Assembly (NCBI RefSeq): GCF_013393345.1
Contig: NZ_QJRF01000048.1
Span: 62,001-126,000 of the forward strand
Source of the DNA: Pseudomonas taiwanensis
GTDB lineage: Bacteria > Pseudomonadota > Gammaproteobacteria > Pseudomonadales > Pseudomonadaceae
Direction: 5' to 3'
Length of the DNA stretch: 64,000 bases
Shown here: piece after piece, positions 28,825-39,111 of the stretch
How the letters are laid out: every line of letters begins with the position of its first letter
Numbering within the stretch: position 1 is the stretch's first letter
Notes under the pieces: generated by a model
Databases searched by the model: none
The model's input: only the letters and a program-made list of their open reading frames with translations
Told to the model about the DNA's origin: nothing
Position numbers and translations under genes: made by a program

Positions 28825-30302
28825 CGCTCGCACGCTTCCAGATGTGCATCGACGGCCAGTGGGTCGATGCGCTGTCCGGCAAGACCTTCGAAAGCCTCAA
28901 CCCGGCGCTCGCCGCGCCTTGGGCGGAACTGCCCGATGCCGACGAGGCGGATGTCGAGCGTGCCGTGCAGGCGGCCCAGAAGGCCTTCATGAACCCGGCC
29001 TGGCGCGGCCTTTCCGCCACCGCGCGGGGCAAACTGCTGCGCCGCCTGGGTGACCTGATCGCCGAAAACAAGGAACATCTGGCCCAGCTGGAAAGCCGCG
29101 ACAACGGCAAGCTGATCCGCGAAACCCGCGGCCAGGTCGGCTACCTGCCGGAGTTCTTCCACTACACCGCCGGCCTCGCGGACAAGCTGGAAGGCGGCAC
29201 CCTGCCGCTGGATAAGCCCGAGCTGTTCGCCTACACCGTGCACGAGCCGCTGGGTGTGGTCGCCGGGATCATCCCGTGGAACAGCCCGCTCTACCTCACC
29301 GCGATCAAGCTGGCCCCGGCACTCGCCGCCGGCAACACCATCGTCCTCAAGCCTTCCGAGCATGCCTCGGCGACCATCCTCGAACTGGCACGCCTGGCCC
29401 TTGAAGCCGGCATCCCGGCGGGCGTGGTCAACGTGGTCACCGGTTTCGGTCCGAGCACCGGCGCGGCACTGACCCGTCATCCGCTGGTGCGCAAGATCGC
29501 CTTCACCGGCGGCGCCGCCACCGCGCGCCACGTGGTGCGCAGCAGCGCGGAGAACTTCGCCAAGCTGTCGCTGGAGCTGGGCGGCAAGTCGCCCAACATC
29601 ATCTTCGCCGACGCCGACCTGGACAGCGCCATCAACGGCGCCGTGGCCGGCATCTACGCCGCCTCCGGACAGAGCTGCGTGGCCGGTTCGCGCCTGCTGG
29701 TGCAGGACGAGATCTACGATGAATTCGTCGAACGCCTGGTCGCCCGCGCCCAGCGCATCCGCATCGGCAACCCGCAGGACGACAGCAGCGAGATGGGCCC
29801 CATGGCCACCGCGCAGCAGCTCGCCGTGGTGGAAGGCCTGGTGGCCGACGCCCTCGCCGAAGGTGCGCGCCTGCGCATGGGCGGCAAGCGTCCGGCGATC
29901 GATGCCGAAGGCTGGTACTACGAGCCGACGCTGTTCGAGTGCGACAGCAACTCGATGAAAATCATGCAGGAAGAAGTCTTCGGCCCGGTCGCTTCGGTCA
30001 TCCGCTTCAAGGACGAGGCAGAAGCCCTGTCCATCGCCAACGACTCCCAGTTCGGCCTCGCCGCGGGCATCTGGACCCGCGACCTGGGCCGTGCCCACCG
30101 CATGGCCCGTGACGTTCGCAGCGGGATCATCTGGGTCAACACCTACCGCGCGGTTTCGGCCATGGCGCCCATCGGCGGTTTCCACAACAGCGGCTATGGC
30201 CGCGAGAGCGGCATCGATTCGGTGCTGGCCTACACCGAGCTTAAAACGGTGTGGATCAACCTCTCGCAGGCTCCCATGCCCGACCCCTTCGTGATGCGCT
30301 GA
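28821..30302 (+). CDS. NAD(P)+-dependent aldehyde dehydrogenase
   Basis: A 493-residue ALDH of normal length. It has the cofactor segments GIIPWNSPLYL and VLKPSEHAS, the general-base glutamate in LSLELGGKSPN and the catalytic cysteine in SGQSCVAGSR. It starts within the hydrolase gene (ATGA overlap). The protein should oxidise a semialdehyde intermediate to an acid that enters central metabolism. The precise substrate is not predictable from the motifs. Confidence 0.9.
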   Translation: MTLARFQMCIDGQWVDALSGKTFESLNPALAAPWAELPDADEADVERAVQAAQKAFMNPAWRGLSATARGKLLRRLGDLIAENKEHLAQLESRDNGKLIRETRGQVGYLPEFFHYTAGLADKLEGGTLPLDKPELFAYTVHEPLGVVAGIIPWNSPLYLTAIKLAPALAAGNTIVLKPSEHASATILELARLALEAGIPAGVVNVVTGFGPSTGAALTRHPLVRKIAFTGGAATARHVVRSSAENFAKLSLELGGKSPNIIFADADLDSAINGAVAGIYAASGQSCVAGSRLLVQDEIYDEFVERLVARAQRIRIGNPQDDSSEMGPMATAQQLAVVEGLVADALAEGARLRMGGKRPAIDAEGWYYEPTLFECDSNSMKIMQEEVFGPVASVIRFKDEAEALSIANDSQFGLAAGIWTRDLGRAHRMARDVRSGIIWVNTYRAVSAMAPIGGFHNSGYGRESGIDSVLAYTELKTVWINLSQAPMPDPFVMR

Positions 30303-30314
30303 GAGGGCACCACC

Positions 30315-30800
30315 ATGATCGAACCCGGCATCTACAAAGAAGTGATGGGCTCCTTCCCCTCCGGCGTCACCGTGGTCACCACCCTGGACGCCGAAGGGGA
30401 CATCGTCGGCATCACCGCCAGCGCCTTCAGCGCCCTGTCCATCGACCCGGCCCTGGTGCTGTTCTGCCCCAACTACGCCTCGGACACCTACCCGATCCTG
30501 CGCGACAGCAAGCAGTTCGCCATCCACCTGCTCTGCTCCGACCAGCAGGCCGAGGCCTACGCCTTCGCCAAGAAGGGCAAGGACAAGGCCAAGGGTATCG
30601 ACTGGCAACTGAGCGAGCTGGGCAACCCGCTGCTCTCCAAGGCCACCGCGATCATCGAGTGCGAGCTGTGGCGCGAGTACGACGGCGGAGACCACGCGAT
30701 CATCGTCGGGGCGGTGAAGAACCTGATTTTGCCCAAGGACGAGGTCACGCCGATGGTCTACCACAAGGGCAAGCTCGGCGCCCTGCCGGAGATTTCCTGA
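30315..30800 (+). CDS. NAD(P)H:flavin reductase B (RutF/HpaC-like)
   Basis: A 161-residue paralogue of flavin reductase A, about 75% identical by hand alignment with no gaps. It has MGSFPSGVTVVTT, GITASAFSALSIDPALVLFC and GGDHAIIVGAV. It lies 12 bp after the ALDH gene and is clearly in the operon. Two nearly interchangeable FMNH2 suppliers for a single visible monooxygenase suggest either gene dosage or an unseen second oxygenase elsewhere. Confidence 0.9.
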   Translation: MIEPGIYKEVMGSFPSGVTVVTTLDAEGDIVGITASAFSALSIDPALVLFCPNYASDTYPILRDSKQFAIHLLCSDQQAEAYAFAKKGKDKAKGIDWQLSELGNPLLSKATAIIECELWREYDGGDHAIIVGAVKNLILPKDEVTPMVYHKGKLGALPEIS

Positions 30801-30810
30801 GTCACCTTCA

Positions 30811-30848
30811 GGGCCGCTGCTCGCCACTCTCGACAGCGGCCCTTTTTT
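30811..30848 (+). terminator. Terminator after flavin reductase B
   Basis: Stem GGGCCGCTG / CAGCGGCCC followed by six T. It separates the CMD-family gene from the operon, at least partly. Confidence 0.85.
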
Positions 30849-30860
30849 ATTCCCATACCT

Positions 30861-30921
30861 GTAGGAGCGAGGTTGCTCGCGAACCTGCTCCAGGAGCCTT
30901 CGCTGGCAAGCCAGCTCCTAC
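30861..30921. repeat. REP doublet, GTAGGAGCGAGGTTGCTCGC type
   Basis: Inverted GTAGGAGC...GCTCCTAC arms, with the inner GCTGGCAAGCCAGC half-element. It lies between flavin reductase B and the CMD-family gene. Confidence 0.8.
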
Positions 30922-30939
30922 AGCAAAAAGGAGCCCACG

Positions 30940-31329
30940 ATGAGCAACGAGAAATACGAAAAGGGCCTGGAAATCCGCACCCAGGTGCTGGGCGAGGCCT
31001 ATGTGAACAAGTCGATCCAGAACGCGGACGACTTCACGCGCCCGCTGCAGGAGCTGGTCACCGAGTACTGCTGGGGCCATGTCTGGGGCCGGGACGGCTT
31101 ATCGCTGAAAGAACGCAGCATGATAAACTTGGCGATGATTTCGGCGCTCAACCGCCCCCACGAGCTGAAGCTGCATGTTCGCGGTGCCCTGCGTAACGGC
31201 CTGACCCGCGAGCAGATCCGCGAGATCCTTCTGCAAGTCGGCATCTACTGCGGTGTGCCGGCGGCAGTCGACAGCTTCCGCATCGCCCGCGAAGCCTTCG
31301 CCGAGGCCGATGCAGAGGCACAGGGTTGA
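30940..31329 (+). CDS. Carboxymuconolactone decarboxylase (CMD) family protein
   Basis: A 129-residue all-helical CMD-family protein, the length of PcaC, with ERSMINLAMISALNRPHELKLH and LREILLQVGIYCGVPAAVDSFR-like segments (positions ~58-115). PcaC decarboxylates 4-carboxymuconolactone in the beta-ketoadipate pathway, but no other pca gene is here. Many CMD relatives have other or unknown roles. AAAAAGGAG precedes the ATG. A role in the flavin-dependent pathway upstream is inferred from position and strand. Confidence 0.85.
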   Translation: MSNEKYEKGLEIRTQVLGEAYVNKSIQNADDFTRPLQELVTEYCWGHVWGRDGLSLKERSMINLAMISALNRPHELKLHVRGALRNGLTREQIREILLQVGIYCGVPAAVDSFRIAREAFAEADAEAQG

Positions 31330-31350
31330 CCGCCGGCACCACCTGATGAT

Positions 31351-31379
31351 GGAGCACCCCGTGGTGCTCCTTCGTTTTT
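31351..31379 (+). terminator. Terminator after the CMD-family gene
   Basis: Stem GGAGCACC / GGTGCTCC with a CCGT loop, then TTCGTTTTT. Confidence 0.85.
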
Positions 31380-31410
31380 CCTACGGACAGCCATAACCAG
31401 AGCGGACCAC

Positions 31411-32731
<1,321 letters not shown>

Positions 32732-32769
32732 AACCACATGTGATGCGACTGTGGGAGCGAATTTATTGG

Positions 32770-32914
32770 CTATGTCTGCGTTAGCTGTTGCCAGCATTCA
32801 ATAGTCGGTCCAGGCGCCTTGTAGGAGCTAGCTTGCTAGCGAAAAGGAGCCATTCGCTGGCAAGCCAGCTCCTACGGGCAATGCAGCTACTTGCAACACT
32901 TAATGCAGACACAG
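32770..32914. repeat. 145-bp composite inverted-repeat element, copy 1
   Basis: 22-bp terminal inverted repeats (CTATGTCTGCGTTAGC... / ...TTAATGCAGACACAG) flank a GTAGGAGCTAGCTTGCTAGC / GCTGGCAAGCCAGCTCCTAC REP pair. A second copy of exactly the same length lies at 52846-52990. It is inserted within a REP-type sequence (GTGGGAGCGAATTTATT on the left, GCGAATTCATTCGC on the right). The whole 32732-32999 gap is repeats. Confidence 0.75.
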
Positions 32915-32999
32915 CGAATTCATTCGCGATTTCCGAAGCTGGCGGCCCTGCGGGCCGCTTCGCGACTGAAGTCGCTCCCACATTAGGTCGAGCACCAAC

Positions 33000-33293
33000 C
33001 TACGGCTCCACCCCCTCCACAATGATCACCTCCGCCTTTGCCACGCCCTGACGATATCCACAGGCCTCCTGGTATTCCGCCGAGTGGTAGCAGGCCAGCG
33101 CCTGCTCGTAGGAAGTGAACTCGATCACCACGCTACGCTGGGGAGTAGTGCGGCCTTCCATCGCCTGCGAACGGCCGCCACGGGCCAGGAGCCTGCCGCC
33201 GTATCGGGCGAACGCCGCCGGGGCGCGCCGGGTGTATTCGCTGTAGCGTTCCGGGTCCGTCACATCGACGTGGGCGATCCAGTAAGCCTTCAT
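33000..33293 (-). CDS. DUF1330 family protein
   Basis: A 97-residue protein of the dimeric alpha-beta barrel superfamily. It has the DUF1330 pattern: KAYWIAHVDVTDPERYSEY, a central GGRLLARGGRSQAMEG, VVIEFTSYEQALACYHSAEY and the C-terminal VIIVEGVE. No reaction is established for the family. GAGGTC precedes the ATG. It is divergent from ribB with operator copy F between the two starts (29 bp from this ATG), so it is probably in the regulon. Confidence 0.85.
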   Translation of the reverse strand: MKAYWIAHVDVTDPERYSEYTRRAPAAFARYGGRLLARGGRSQAMEGRTTPQRSVVIEFTSYEQALACYHSAEYQEACGYRQGVAKAEVIIVEGVEP

Positions 33294-33321
33294 GTTGACC
33301 TCTGCTGTTCCGGTTAAATTG

Positions 33322-33337
33322 GTATTATGGTATACCA
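33322..33337 (+). promoter_or_regulatory. Operator copy F (GTATTATGGTATACCA)
   Basis: A perfect-core copy in the 80-bp divergent gap between the DUF1330 gene and ribB, close enough to both starts to repress both. Confidence 0.82.
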
Positions 33338-33373
33338 GAAACCTTTCCCCTTGATCCAGTCAGGTGTCACGCC

Positions 33374-34483
33374 ATGCCGTTCAATCGCATCGAAGAAATC
33401 ATCGAAGACTTCCGCCAGGGCAAGATGGTCCTGCTGGTGGACGACGAGGACCGCGAGAACGAAGGCGACCTGCTGCTGGCAGCGGAGATGTGCACCCCCG
33501 CCGCGATCAACTTCATGGCTCGCGAAGCCCGTGGCCTGATTTGCCTGACCCTGACCGACGAGCACTGCGAACGCCTCGGCCTGGAACAGATGGTGCCGGC
33601 CAACGGCAGCGCCTTTGCCACCGCCTTCACCGTTTCCATCGAAGCCGCAACGGGCGTGACCACCGGCATCTCTGCCGCCGATCGCGCCCACACCGTGCTG
33701 ACCGCAGTGGCTCCCGAGGTTCAGCCCGACGACCTGGTACAACCCGGCCACATCTTCCCCCTGCGCGCTCGTGAAGGCGGCGTGCTGACCCGCGCCGGAC
33801 ACACCGAAGCGGGCTGCGACCTGGCGCGCCTGGCGGGTTTCACCCCGGCCGCGGTCATCGTTGAAGTGATGAATGACGACGGCAGCATGGCGCGTCGCCC
33901 GGACCTGGAAGCCTTCGCCGAGAAACACGGCATCAAGATCGGCACCATCGCCGACCTGATCCACTACCGCCTCAGCACCGAACACACCGTCACCCGGATC
34001 GGCGAGCGCGACCTGCCCACCGTGCATGGCACCTTCCGTCTGGTCACCTATGAAGACCGCATCGAAGGCGGCGTGCACATGGCCATGGTGATGGGCGATA
34101 TCCATCGCGATGAACCCACCCTGGTGCGGGTGCACGTGATCGACCCACTGCGCGACCTGGTCGGTGCCGAATACACGGGGCCGAAGAACTGGACGCTCTG
34201 GGCCGCCCTGGAAAAAGTGGCCGAAGCCGGCCGTGGCGTGGTGGTGGTACTGGCCAACAACGAATCCTCCCAGGCCCTGCTGGAACGTGTGCCGCAACTC
34301 ACTCAGCCACGCCGCCAGTTCAGCCGCTCGCAATCGCGCATCTATTCCGAAGTCGGCACCGGCGCGCAGATCCTCCAGGACCTGGGCGTGGGCAAACTGC
34401 GCCACCTCGGCGCACCGTTGAAATACGCGGGCCTGACCGGCTACGACCTGGAAGTGGTGGAGACGTTGCCGTTCGAGGGCTGA
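33374..34483 (+). CDS. ribB: 3,4-dihydroxy-2-butanone 4-phosphate synthase with degenerate GTP cyclohydrolase II-like C-terminal domain
   Basis: Makes the four-carbon precursor of riboflavin from ribulose 5-phosphate. Residues 1-200 are a complete RibB domain ([61 protein letters not shown]). The rest resembles RibA, but the zinc-binding cysteine cluster and catalytic motif are absent ([17 protein letters not shown]). So it is RibB only, as in other pseudomonad RibB proteins. It is isolated from any other rib gene. With operator copy F in its promoter, it looks like an inducible extra RibB that raises flavin supply for the flavin-dependent enzymes nearby. Confidence 0.9.
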   Translation: MPFNRIEEIIEDFRQGKMVLLVDDEDRENEGDLLLAAEMCTPAAINFMAREARGLICLTLTDEHCERLGLEQMVPANGSAFATAFTVSIEAATGVTTGISAADRAHTVLTAVAPEVQPDDLVQPGHIFPLRAREGGVLTRAGHTEAGCDLARLAGFTPAAVIVEVMNDDGSMARRPDLEAFAEKHGIKIGTIADLIHYRLSTEHTVTRIGERDLPTVHGTFRLVTYEDRIEGGVHMAMVMGDIHRDEPTLVRVHVIDPLRDLVGAEYTGPKNWTLWAALEKVAEAGRGVVVVLANNESSQALLERVPQLTQPRRQFSRSQSRIYSEVGTGAQILQDLGVGKLRHLGAPLKYAGLTGYDLEVVETLPFEG

Positions 34484-34510
34484 CTCACTTCGTTCCCATC
34501 GCACAATCAT

Positions 34511-34806
34511 GTGGGGGCGATTTCAATCGCAAAGCAGGCCGAAGGGCTGCCCTCTCCCCCGGCCCCTCTCCCTGAAGAGGAGAGGGGTGACTCCCTGCTC
34601 ACCCACAGCACAGTCCTGTGGGGGCGAATTCATTCGCTGAGCAGGCCAAAGGCCTGCCGTAGGTTGGCACCCAGCGCAGCGAGGCCCAACGAAACGATCC
34701 TCAACGCCGGCACGTTGGGCTTCGCACGGCTCAGCCGCAACCTACGAAAATCGACCTGCCTCGAACGCATCCCTGTAGGGGCGAATTCATTCGTCAAGGG
34801 CGGCGC
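34511..34806. repeat. Cluster of REP-type repeats between ribB and the ABC importer
   Basis: In order: GTGGGGGCGATTTCAATCGC, the CCCCTCTCCCTGAAGAGGAG palindrome (also near 23195), GTGGGGGCGAATTCATTCGC, the GTAGGTTGG...CAACCTAC element (~34657-34745) and GTAGGGGCGAATTCATTCG. No gene is seen in the 34484-35048 gap apart from the operator. Confidence 0.75.
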
Positions 34807-34885
34807 AGCTGCCCCCAGCGCCCGGTGAAATGCCCTCCCCCAACCACTCGTCACCCACTCCCTCGCGGAGGACTTGCAGAAAGTT

Positions 34886-34901
34886 TGGAATACCATAATA
34901 T
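34886..34901 (-). promoter_or_regulatory. Operator copy G (reverse orientation, ATATTATGGTATTCCA on the minus strand)
   Basis: Reads TGGAATACCATAATAT on the plus strand, ~150 bp upstream of the ABC importer binding-protein gene. Identical in sequence to copy A but inverted. Relative to the gene served, its orientation matches copy A at the NCS1 permease. Confidence 0.75.
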
Positions 34902-35048
34902 GACATTCCGTAGGCCGAGATAATTTTCCGGGAACTGCCTCCCGTCCCGGCCGCCCTTGAAGCCCCAGCCACTGGGGTCCCTGCTCCTGATAAGCGGGTA
35001 GAAAGCGAAGCCCGCTTGCGTACAAACACAACAATGAGGGCAAGCAAG

Positions 35049-36074
35049 ATGGTGTTCAAAAAACGTGCAACCGCGGTACTCGCCGCAGCATTCCTGGCCG
35101 CGACCAGCACCGCTGCCCTCGCCGCCGACAACCTCAGCTTCGTGAGCTGGGGCGGCACCACCCAGGATGCGCAGAAACAGGCCTGGGCCGAGCCCTTCAG
35201 CGAAGCCAGCGGCATTCGCGTTGTGCAGGACGGTCCTACCGACTACGGCAAACTCAAGGCCATGGTCGAAAGTGGCAACGTCCAGTGGGACGTGGTGGAC
35301 GTCGAGGCCGACTTCGCCCTGCGTGCCGCGGCTGAAGGCCTGCTCGAACCCCTGGACTTCGGCGTGATCCAGCGCGACAAGATCGACCCGCGCTTCGTTT
35401 CCGACCACGGTGTCGGCTCCTTCTTCTTCTCCTTCGTGCTCGGCTACAACCAGGGCAAGGTCGGCGGCAAGACCCCGCAGGACTGGACCTCGCTGTTCGA
35501 CACCGCCAACTACCCGGGCAAGCGCGCCCTCTACAAATGGCCGAGCCCCGGCGTGCTGGAACTGGCGCTGCTGGCCGACGGCGTGCCCGCCGACAAGCTC
35601 TACCCGCTGGACCTGGACCGCGCCTTCAAGAAGCTCGACACCATCAAGAAAGACATCGTCTGGTGGGGCGGCGGCGCCCAATCCCAGCAACTGCTTGCCT
35701 CCGGTGAAGCCACCCTCGGCCAGTTCTGGAACGGCCGCGTCTACGCCCTGCAGCAGGACGGCGCACCGGTTGGCGTGAGCTGGAAGCAGAACCTGGTCAT
35801 GGCTGATTTCCTGGTCATCCCGAAAGGCGCCAAGAACAAGGACGCGGCCATGAAGTTCCTGGCCAACGCCAGCAGCGCCAAGGGCCAGGCCGAGTTCGCC
35901 AACCTCACCGCCTATGCCCCAGTGAACGTCGACAGCGTCGGCCAGCTCAAGGAAGACCTCGCCCCCAACCTGCCCACTGCCTACGCTAAGGATCAGATCA
36001 CCCTCGACTATGCGTACTGGGCCAAGAACGGCCCGGCAATCGCCGCGCGGTGGAACGAATGGCTGGTCAAGTGA
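35049..36074 (+). CDS. ABC transporter periplasmic binding protein (polyamine/opine/aromatic-acid PotD-like type)
   Basis: A 341-residue periplasmic protein. Residues 1-26 are a signal peptide (KKRATAV... ATSTAALAAD). The rest is a type II solute-binding fold with LSFVSWGGTTQDAQKQAWAE at the N-terminus and FWNGRVYALQQDG near the middle. I chose ATG 35049 because GAGGGCAAGC precedes it; an in-frame ATG at 35034 has no ribosome site. First gene of a four-gene importer operon with operator copy G upstream. The group includes carriers of polyamines, opines and other small amines, so the ligand is not defined. Confidence 0.9.
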   Translation: MVFKKRATAVLAAAFLAATSTAALAADNLSFVSWGGTTQDAQKQAWAEPFSEASGIRVVQDGPTDYGKLKAMVESGNVQWDVVDVEADFALRAAAEGLLEPLDFGVIQRDKIDPRFVSDHGVGSFFFSFVLGYNQGKVGGKTPQDWTSLFDTANYPGKRALYKWPSPGVLELALLADGVPADKLYPLDLDRAFKKLDTIKKDIVWWGGGAQSQQLLASGEATLGQFWNGRVYALQQDGAPVGVSWKQNLVMADFLVIPKGAKNKDAAMKFLANASSAKGQAEFANLTAYAPVNVDSVGQLKEDLAPNLPTAYAKDQITLDYAYWAKNGPAIAARWNEWLVK

Positions 36075-36076
36075 AG

Positions 36077-37018
36077 ATGGCTGCCATTCAGCCCGACTCG
36101 CCGGCCAAGACCCGTGGAGGCGCAGCCCGCGCTTCCACGGGTACTGACTCCAAGGCTGCGTCGATGAACCAAGTCAACGAGACCACCCTGCGCTGGCGCG
36201 GCGCCCGCAACCTGATTCCCGCGCTGCTGTTCCTCGGCCTGTTCTTCCTCGCTCCGCTGATCGGCCTGCTGCTGCGCGGCGTGCTCGAACCCACGCCGGG
36301 ACTGGGCAACTACGAGCAGCTGTTCGCCAACTCGGCCTATGCCCGCGTGCTGTTCAACACCTTCGCGGTCGGTGGCCTGGTGACCCTGATCAGCCTGCTG
36401 CTGGGCTTCCCGCTGGCCTGGGTGATCACCCTGGTGCCACGTGGCTGGGGTCGCTGGCTGCTGAACATCGTGCTGCTGTCGATGTGGACCAGCCTGCTGG
36501 CACGCACCTACTCCTGGCTCGTGCTGCTGCAAGCCTCGGGCGTGATCAACAAGATGCTGATGGCGCTGGGCATCATCGACCAGCCGCTGGAGATGGTGCA
36601 CAACCTCACCGGCGTGGTGATCGGCATGAGCTACATCATGATCCCGTTCATCGTGCTGCCGCTGCAGGCCACCATGTCGGCCATCGACCCGATGGTGCTG
36701 CAGGCCGGCTCGATCTGCGGGGCCAGCCCCTGGACCAACTTCACCAAGGTGTTCCTGCCGCTGTGCCGTCCGGGTCTGTTCTCCGGTGGCCTGATGGTCT
36801 TCGTCATGTCCCTCGGTTACTACGTCACCCCGGCCCTGCTGGGTGGCGCGCAGAACATGATGCTGCCGGAGTTCATCGTCCAGCAGGTGCAGTCGTTCCT
36901 CAACTGGGGCCTGGCCAGTGCCGCCGCCGCGTTGTTGATCGCCATCACCCTGGTCCTGTTCTACCTCTACCTGAAGCTGCAGCCGGAATCGCCGGTGGCT
37001 TCTAGCACTGCGAGGTAA
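36077..37018 (+). CDS. ABC transporter permease (PotB-like)
   Basis: An inner-membrane permease with ~6 hydrophobic segments and the BPD_transp_1 EAA-like loop (SAIDPMVLQAGSICGASPW). The start is uncertain: ATG 36077 lies just after the binding-protein stop, while ATG 36164 (MNQVNETTLRWRG) follows AAGGCTGC and gives the usual length. The intervening 29 residues are polar and not membrane-like. It lies four bases before the second permease gene. Confidence 0.9.
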   Translation: MAAIQPDSPAKTRGGAARASTGTDSKAASMNQVNETTLRWRGARNLIPALLFLGLFFLAPLIGLLLRGVLEPTPGLGNYEQLFANSAYARVLFNTFAVGGLVTLISLLLGFPLAWVITLVPRGWGRWLLNIVLLSMWTSLLARTYSWLVLLQASGVINKMLMALGIIDQPLEMVHNLTGVVIGMSYIMIPFIVLPLQATMSAIDPMVLQAGSICGASPWTNFTKVFLPLCRPGLFSGGLMVFVMSLGYYVTPALLGGAQNMMLPEFIVQQVQSFLNWGLASAAAALLIAITLVLFYLYLKLQPESPVASSTAR

Positions 37019-37021
37019 GCC

Positions 37022-37831
37022 ATGCTGCTGTCACCCAATGCCATGGGCCTGCGCCTGCGCGTCGGCCTGTACCTCACGACGGGCGTGATCGCGGCTTTTC
37101 TGCTGCTGCCGATCCTGTTCATCGTGCTGCTGTCCTTCGGCTCCTCCCAGTGGCTGGTGTTCCCGCCGCCGGGCTGGACGCTGAAGTGGTACGGACAGTT
37201 CTTCTCCAACGCCGAGTGGATGGAGTCGGCCCTGGCCAGCCTCAAGGTCGCCGTGCTGACCACGATCTGCTCCGTGGCCCTGGGCCTGCCCACCGCATTC
37301 GCCCTGGTGCGCGGTAAGTTCCCCGGCCGCGAGTTCCTCTACGGCCTGTTCACCCTGCCGATGATCGTGCCGCTGGTGATCATCGCCGTGGCCGTGTACG
37401 CGCTGTTCCTCAAGCTGGGCTACACCGGGACGCTGTTTTCCTTCGTGGTCAGCCACGTGATCGTCGCCCTGCCCTTCACCATCATCTCGATCATCAACTC
37501 GCTGAAGCTGTTCGATCAGTCCATCGAGGATGCCGCGGTGATCTGCGGTGCCTCACGCCTGCAGGCGGTGTTCAAGGTGACCTTCCCGGCGATCCGCCCC
37601 GGCATGATGGCCGGTGCGCTGTTCGCCTTCCTGGTCTCCTGGGATGAAGTGGTGCTGAGCGTGATGATGGCCAGCCCGACCCTGCAGACCCTGCCCGTGA
37701 AAATGTGGACCACCCTGCGCCAGGACCTGACCCCGGTGATCGCCGTCGCCTCGACGCTGCTGATCGGCCTGTCCGTACTGGTAATGGTGATCGCCGCCGT
37801 GCTGCGCCGGCGCAACCCTGCAAGCGCCTGA
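37022..37831 (+). CDS. ABC transporter permease (PotC-like)
   Basis: A 269-residue second permease with ~6 membrane segments and the cytoplasmic loop SIEDAAVICGASRLQAVF that contacts the ATPase, followed by the conserved FPAIRPGMMAGALFAFLVSWDE. It pairs with the upstream permease to form the channel. Start ATG 37022 follows GAGGTAAGC. Confidence 0.93.
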   Translation: MLLSPNAMGLRLRVGLYLTTGVIAAFLLLPILFIVLLSFGSSQWLVFPPPGWTLKWYGQFFSNAEWMESALASLKVAVLTTICSVALGLPTAFALVRGKFPGREFLYGLFTLPMIVPLVIIAVAVYALFLKLGYTGTLFSFVVSHVIVALPFTIISIINSLKLFDQSIEDAAVICGASRLQAVFKVTFPAIRPGMMAGALFAFLVSWDEVVLSVMMASPTLQTLPVKMWTTLRQDLTPVIAVASTLLIGLSVLVMVIAAVLRRRNPASA

Positions 37832-37847
37832 GCGCCGAGGTAAGAAA

Positions 37848-38996
37848 ATGAGTGCCGTGATCCAAGACACCCGCGAAAACAAGACCCTGGTCAGCCTGCG
37901 CAACCTGAACAAGCACTACGGCGACTTCGCCGCTGTGGACAACATTTCCCTGGACATCCAGGACGGCGAATTCCTCACCTTCCTCGGCTCCAGCGGCTCA
38001 GGCAAGAGCACCACCCTGTCGATGCTGGCCGGCTTCGAGACGCCCACCTCCGGCGAAATCCTCGTGGACGGCAAATCCCTGGTGAACGTGCCGCCGCACA
38101 AGCGCGACATCGGCATGGTGTTCCAGCGCTACTCGCTGTTCCCGCACCTCAACGTGCGCGACAACATCGGCTTCCCGCTGGACATCCGCAAGCAGGCCGC
38201 CGGCGAACGCGAGCGTCGCGTCGAGGCCATGCTCAAGCTGGTGCAGCTGGACAAGTTCGCCCAGCGCCGCCCGGCCCAACTCTCCGGTGGCCAGCAGCAG
38301 CGTGTGGCGATCGCTCGTGCGCTGGTGTACGAGCCGCGCATCCTGCTGATGGACGAACCCCTGGGCGCCCTGGACAAGAAGCTCCGCGAAGACCTGCAGG
38401 ATGAGCTGCGCCACCTGCACCGCCGCCTCGGCATCACCATCGTCTACGTGACCCACGACCAGGAAGAAGCCATGCGTCTGTCCCAGCGCATCGCCATCTT
38501 CAGCCACGGCAAGATCGTCGGCCTGGGCAGCGGCTACGACCTCTACCAGAGCCCGCCGAACGCATTCGTAGCGTCCTTCCTCGGCAACTCCAACTTCCTC
38601 AAGGTGAAAGCACAGGGCAACGCCGCAGCCAGCTTCGAAGGGCAGAGCCTGGCCATCCGCCCCACCGCCGGCCTGCGCGACGGCCAGGACCTGGTCCTGA
38701 TGGTGCGCCCGGAAAAAGCCCTGGTGCTGACCCCGGAACAGGCCGCTCGCGAACCCCTGGCCGCCGGCTGGAACCAGATCCAGGCCAAGGTCGCGGAAAC
38801 CGTTTTCCTCGGCGAAAGCCTGACCTGCAGCGTGATCACCGCAGGCGGCACCAGCCTGACCCTGAAGGAGCTTTCCGGCACCACCGCGCCGTTGCAACCC
38901 GGCGCGCCGGTCATGCTGCGCTGGGCCGCGGCCGATGCCTGTGTCTACACGGAGTGGAATGAAAGCGACCTGGTGAAGGGCGCCGGGGCGCATTGA
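37848..38996 (+). CDS. ABC transporter ATPase (PotA-like) with C-terminal TOBE domain
   Basis: A 382-residue ATPase: Walker [11 protein letters not shown]-loop [14 protein letters not shown], signature [15 protein letters not shown], Walker [14 protein letters not shown]-loop YVTHDQEEA, then a TOBE domain after ~residue 280 (MVRPEKALV). It powers the importer of the preceding three genes. GAGGTAAGAAA precedes the ATG, 16 bp after the permease stop. A REP doublet ends the operon region. Confidence 0.94.
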   Translation: MSAVIQDTRENKTLVSLRNLNKHYGDFAAVDNISLDIQDGEFLTFLGSSGSGKSTTLSMLAGFETPTSGEILVDGKSLVNVPPHKRDIGMVFQRYSLFPHLNVRDNIGFPLDIRKQAAGERERRVEAMLKLVQLDKFAQRRPAQLSGGQQQRVAIARALVYEPRILLMDEPLGALDKKLREDLQDELRHLHRRLGITIVYVTHDQEEAMRLSQRIAIFSHGKIVGLGSGYDLYQSPPNAFVASFLGNSNFLKVKAQGNAAASFEGQSLAIRPTAGLRDGQDLVLMVRPEKALVLTPEQAAREPLAAGWNQIQAKVAETVFLGESLTCSVITAGGTSLTLKELSGTTAPLQPGAPVMLRWAAADACVYTEWNESDLVKGAGAH

Positions 38997-39026
38997 AGCG
39001 TTCGGCACCTGACCGCTGCACCGACC

Positions 39027-39106
39027 TGTAGGAGCGAGCTTGCTCGCGAACAGTCCGAGCTCGGACTGTTCGCAAGCACGAACTCGGCGTCCCCCCCGCT
39101 CCTACA
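39027..39106. repeat. REP element with internal palindrome
   Basis: TGTAGGAGCGAGCTTGCTCG at the left and an inverted GCTCCTACA at the right. The centre holds a perfect CAGTCCGAG/CTCGGACTG palindrome. The right arm is degenerate. Confidence 0.7.
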
Positions 39107-39111
39107 GCGGT

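Noticed and set aside
20787-31329. Orthology to the E. coli rutABCDEFG operon
   Set aside because: No RidA-type RutC or nitroreductase RutE gene is in the cluster, the permeases are NCS1 rather than NCS2, the regulator is GntR rather than TetR, and the LLM sequence lacks resemblance to RutA beyond the fold motifs. Only functional analogy is claimed.
30940-31329. A beta-ketoadipate (pca) pathway indicated by the CMD-family gene
   Set aside because: No pcaB, pcaD, pcaGH, pcaIJ or pcaF gene is seen; CMD-family membership alone does not establish PcaC function.
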